64,000 nt of DNA, taken from Halomonas litopenaei. GTDB taxonomy: Bacteria > Pseudomonadota > Gammaproteobacteria > Pseudomonadales > Halomonadaceae. The DNA is taken from assembly GCF_017303055.1 (NCBI RefSeq), contig NZ_JAEKJT010000006.1:186001-250000 (forward strand), written 5' to 3'. The notes under the pieces were generated by a model. The model saw only the letters and a list, made by a program, of their open reading frames with translations. It ran no database searches and was not told the origin of the DNA. Every line of letters starts with the position of its first letter. Position 1 is the stretch's first letter. Shown piece by piece: positions 63,623 through 64,000 of the stretch. A program made the translations under genes and the position numbers.

Positions 63623-64000
63623 ATGAATACCGCATCAACGCCATCCCACCGCGTCAGTGGCAGCTGCCTGTGCGGTGCCGTGACTCTCTCGCTGCCACTG
63701 GCCTCCTACCAGGTGGCCGCCTGCCACTGCCGGATGTGCAGAGTCTGGGGCGGCGGTCCGTTGTTCGCCGTGGAGCCAGCCGGCCCCATCGAGCTGGAGG
63801 GAGAAGACGCCATCACCATCTTTGCCTCCTCGGAGTGGGCCGAGCGCGCCTTCTGTCGGCATTGCGGCACCCACCTCTTCTACCGTTTGAAAGACGGTCA
63901 GCACTACGAAATTCCGGCAGGGCTGATCGATCAGGGACAGGACTGGCACTTCGACCACCAGATCTTCATCGACCAGAAGCCAGCCTGGTACCACTTTGGC
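63623..64000 (+). CDS. GFA-domain zinc protein, 5' part (3' end outside window)
   Basis: The frame is open from ATG 63623, behind GGAG, to the window edge and gives 126 residues. It shows the zinc cysteines of the glutathione-dependent formaldehyde-activating (GFA/CENP-V) family: GSCLCGAVTLSL, ACHCRMCRVWGGGP and AFCRHCGTHLFYR. Members may bind glutathione adducts, but most have no proven activity. Most of the domain is present; the C-terminal end is cut by the window. Confidence 0.9.
   Translation, partial: MNTASTPSHRVSGSCLCGAVTLSLPLASYQVAACHCRMCRVWGGGPLFAVEPAGPIELEGEDAITIFASSEWAERAFCRHCGTHLFYRLKDGQHYEIPAGLIDQGQDWHFDHQIFIDQKPAWYHFG

Noticed and set aside
1..64000. CRISPR arrays, tRNA or rRNA genes, insertion sequences, prophage or defence genes
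   Set aside because: I saw no spaced direct repeats, cloverleaf-like sequence, transposase, integrase, phage structural or nuclease-defence gene anywhere in the window.

Overview
The window reads as a chromosomal segment of a high-GC gammaproteobacterium, most probably a halophile of the Halomonadaceae (Halomonas/Chromohalobacter type). This is an inference from the gene families (deo operon, SbcCD, YqjG, DeaD, an ArsJ operon, polyamine genes, PQQ glucose dehydrogenase), from the GC-rich codon use and from the acidic proteins. It is not from any rRNA marker: I see no rRNA, tRNA, CRISPR array, prophage or insertion sequence.

Layout. 1-5087 (+): end of a CNT nucleoside transporter, then a compact deoC-deoA-deoB-deoD-cdd nucleoside salvage operon. 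5386-10226: a glutaredoxin-like protein, a large MscS-family channel, and a divergent pair of putative amidoligase and class I glutamine amidotransferase (possible synthesis and hydrolysis of a gamma-glutamyl or peptide amide compound). 10390-12691: OsmC, an aldo/keto reductase and a DUF1415 protein; between the last two lies a 150-bp imperfect inverted repeat. 12726-20148: endonuclease V facing away from sbcD-sbcC (DNA repair), then argE with an overlapping glutamine amidotransferase. 20381-25065: DeaD/CsdA RNA helicase with a long leader, YaiI-type protein, glutathionyl-hydroquinone reductase and a LysR regulator. 25550-28125: an M23 murein endopeptidase with a LexA-like site upstream, and a MOSC protein.

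28223-36293 is a probable acetylpolyamine/polyamine catabolic locus: a GntR/FCD regulator diverges from an operon of an FAD amine oxidase, an NhaC-family transporter, a second FAD amine oxidase and an acetylpolyamine amidohydrolase (all zinc and catalytic residues present), followed by an APC permease. A double palindromic operator lies between the regulator and the operon. An orphan PotF-like polyamine-binding protein lies further on (54628-55683).

36315-39869: a gene remnant, an unknown membrane protein, and PQQ glucose dehydrogenase with an inverted repeat upstream. 40107-43509: an arsenate resistance operon (arsC-like phosphatase, GAPDH, ArsJ, ArsR) behind a perfect 20-bp palindrome. 43789-48731: a nickel/peptide-type ABC importer (binding protein, two permeases, a fused double ATPase) with a Zur-like palindrome upstream. 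48951-54428: arylamine N-acetyltransferase, an IalB-family secreted protein, isoquinoline-1-oxidoreductase-type molybdoenzyme (IorAB) and a LysE exporter. 55936-64000: an MFS transporter, two divergent L,D-transpeptidase-family genes, a NarK-type nitrate transporter, an SDR, a Prx5-type peroxiredoxin and the start of a GFA-domain protein.

No single wholly new system is evident. The best leads are the 150-bp inverted-repeat element, the amidoligase/amidotransferase pair, the acetylpolyamine locus with its operator, and the regulatory palindromes before the metal-type ABC importer and the M23 peptidase.
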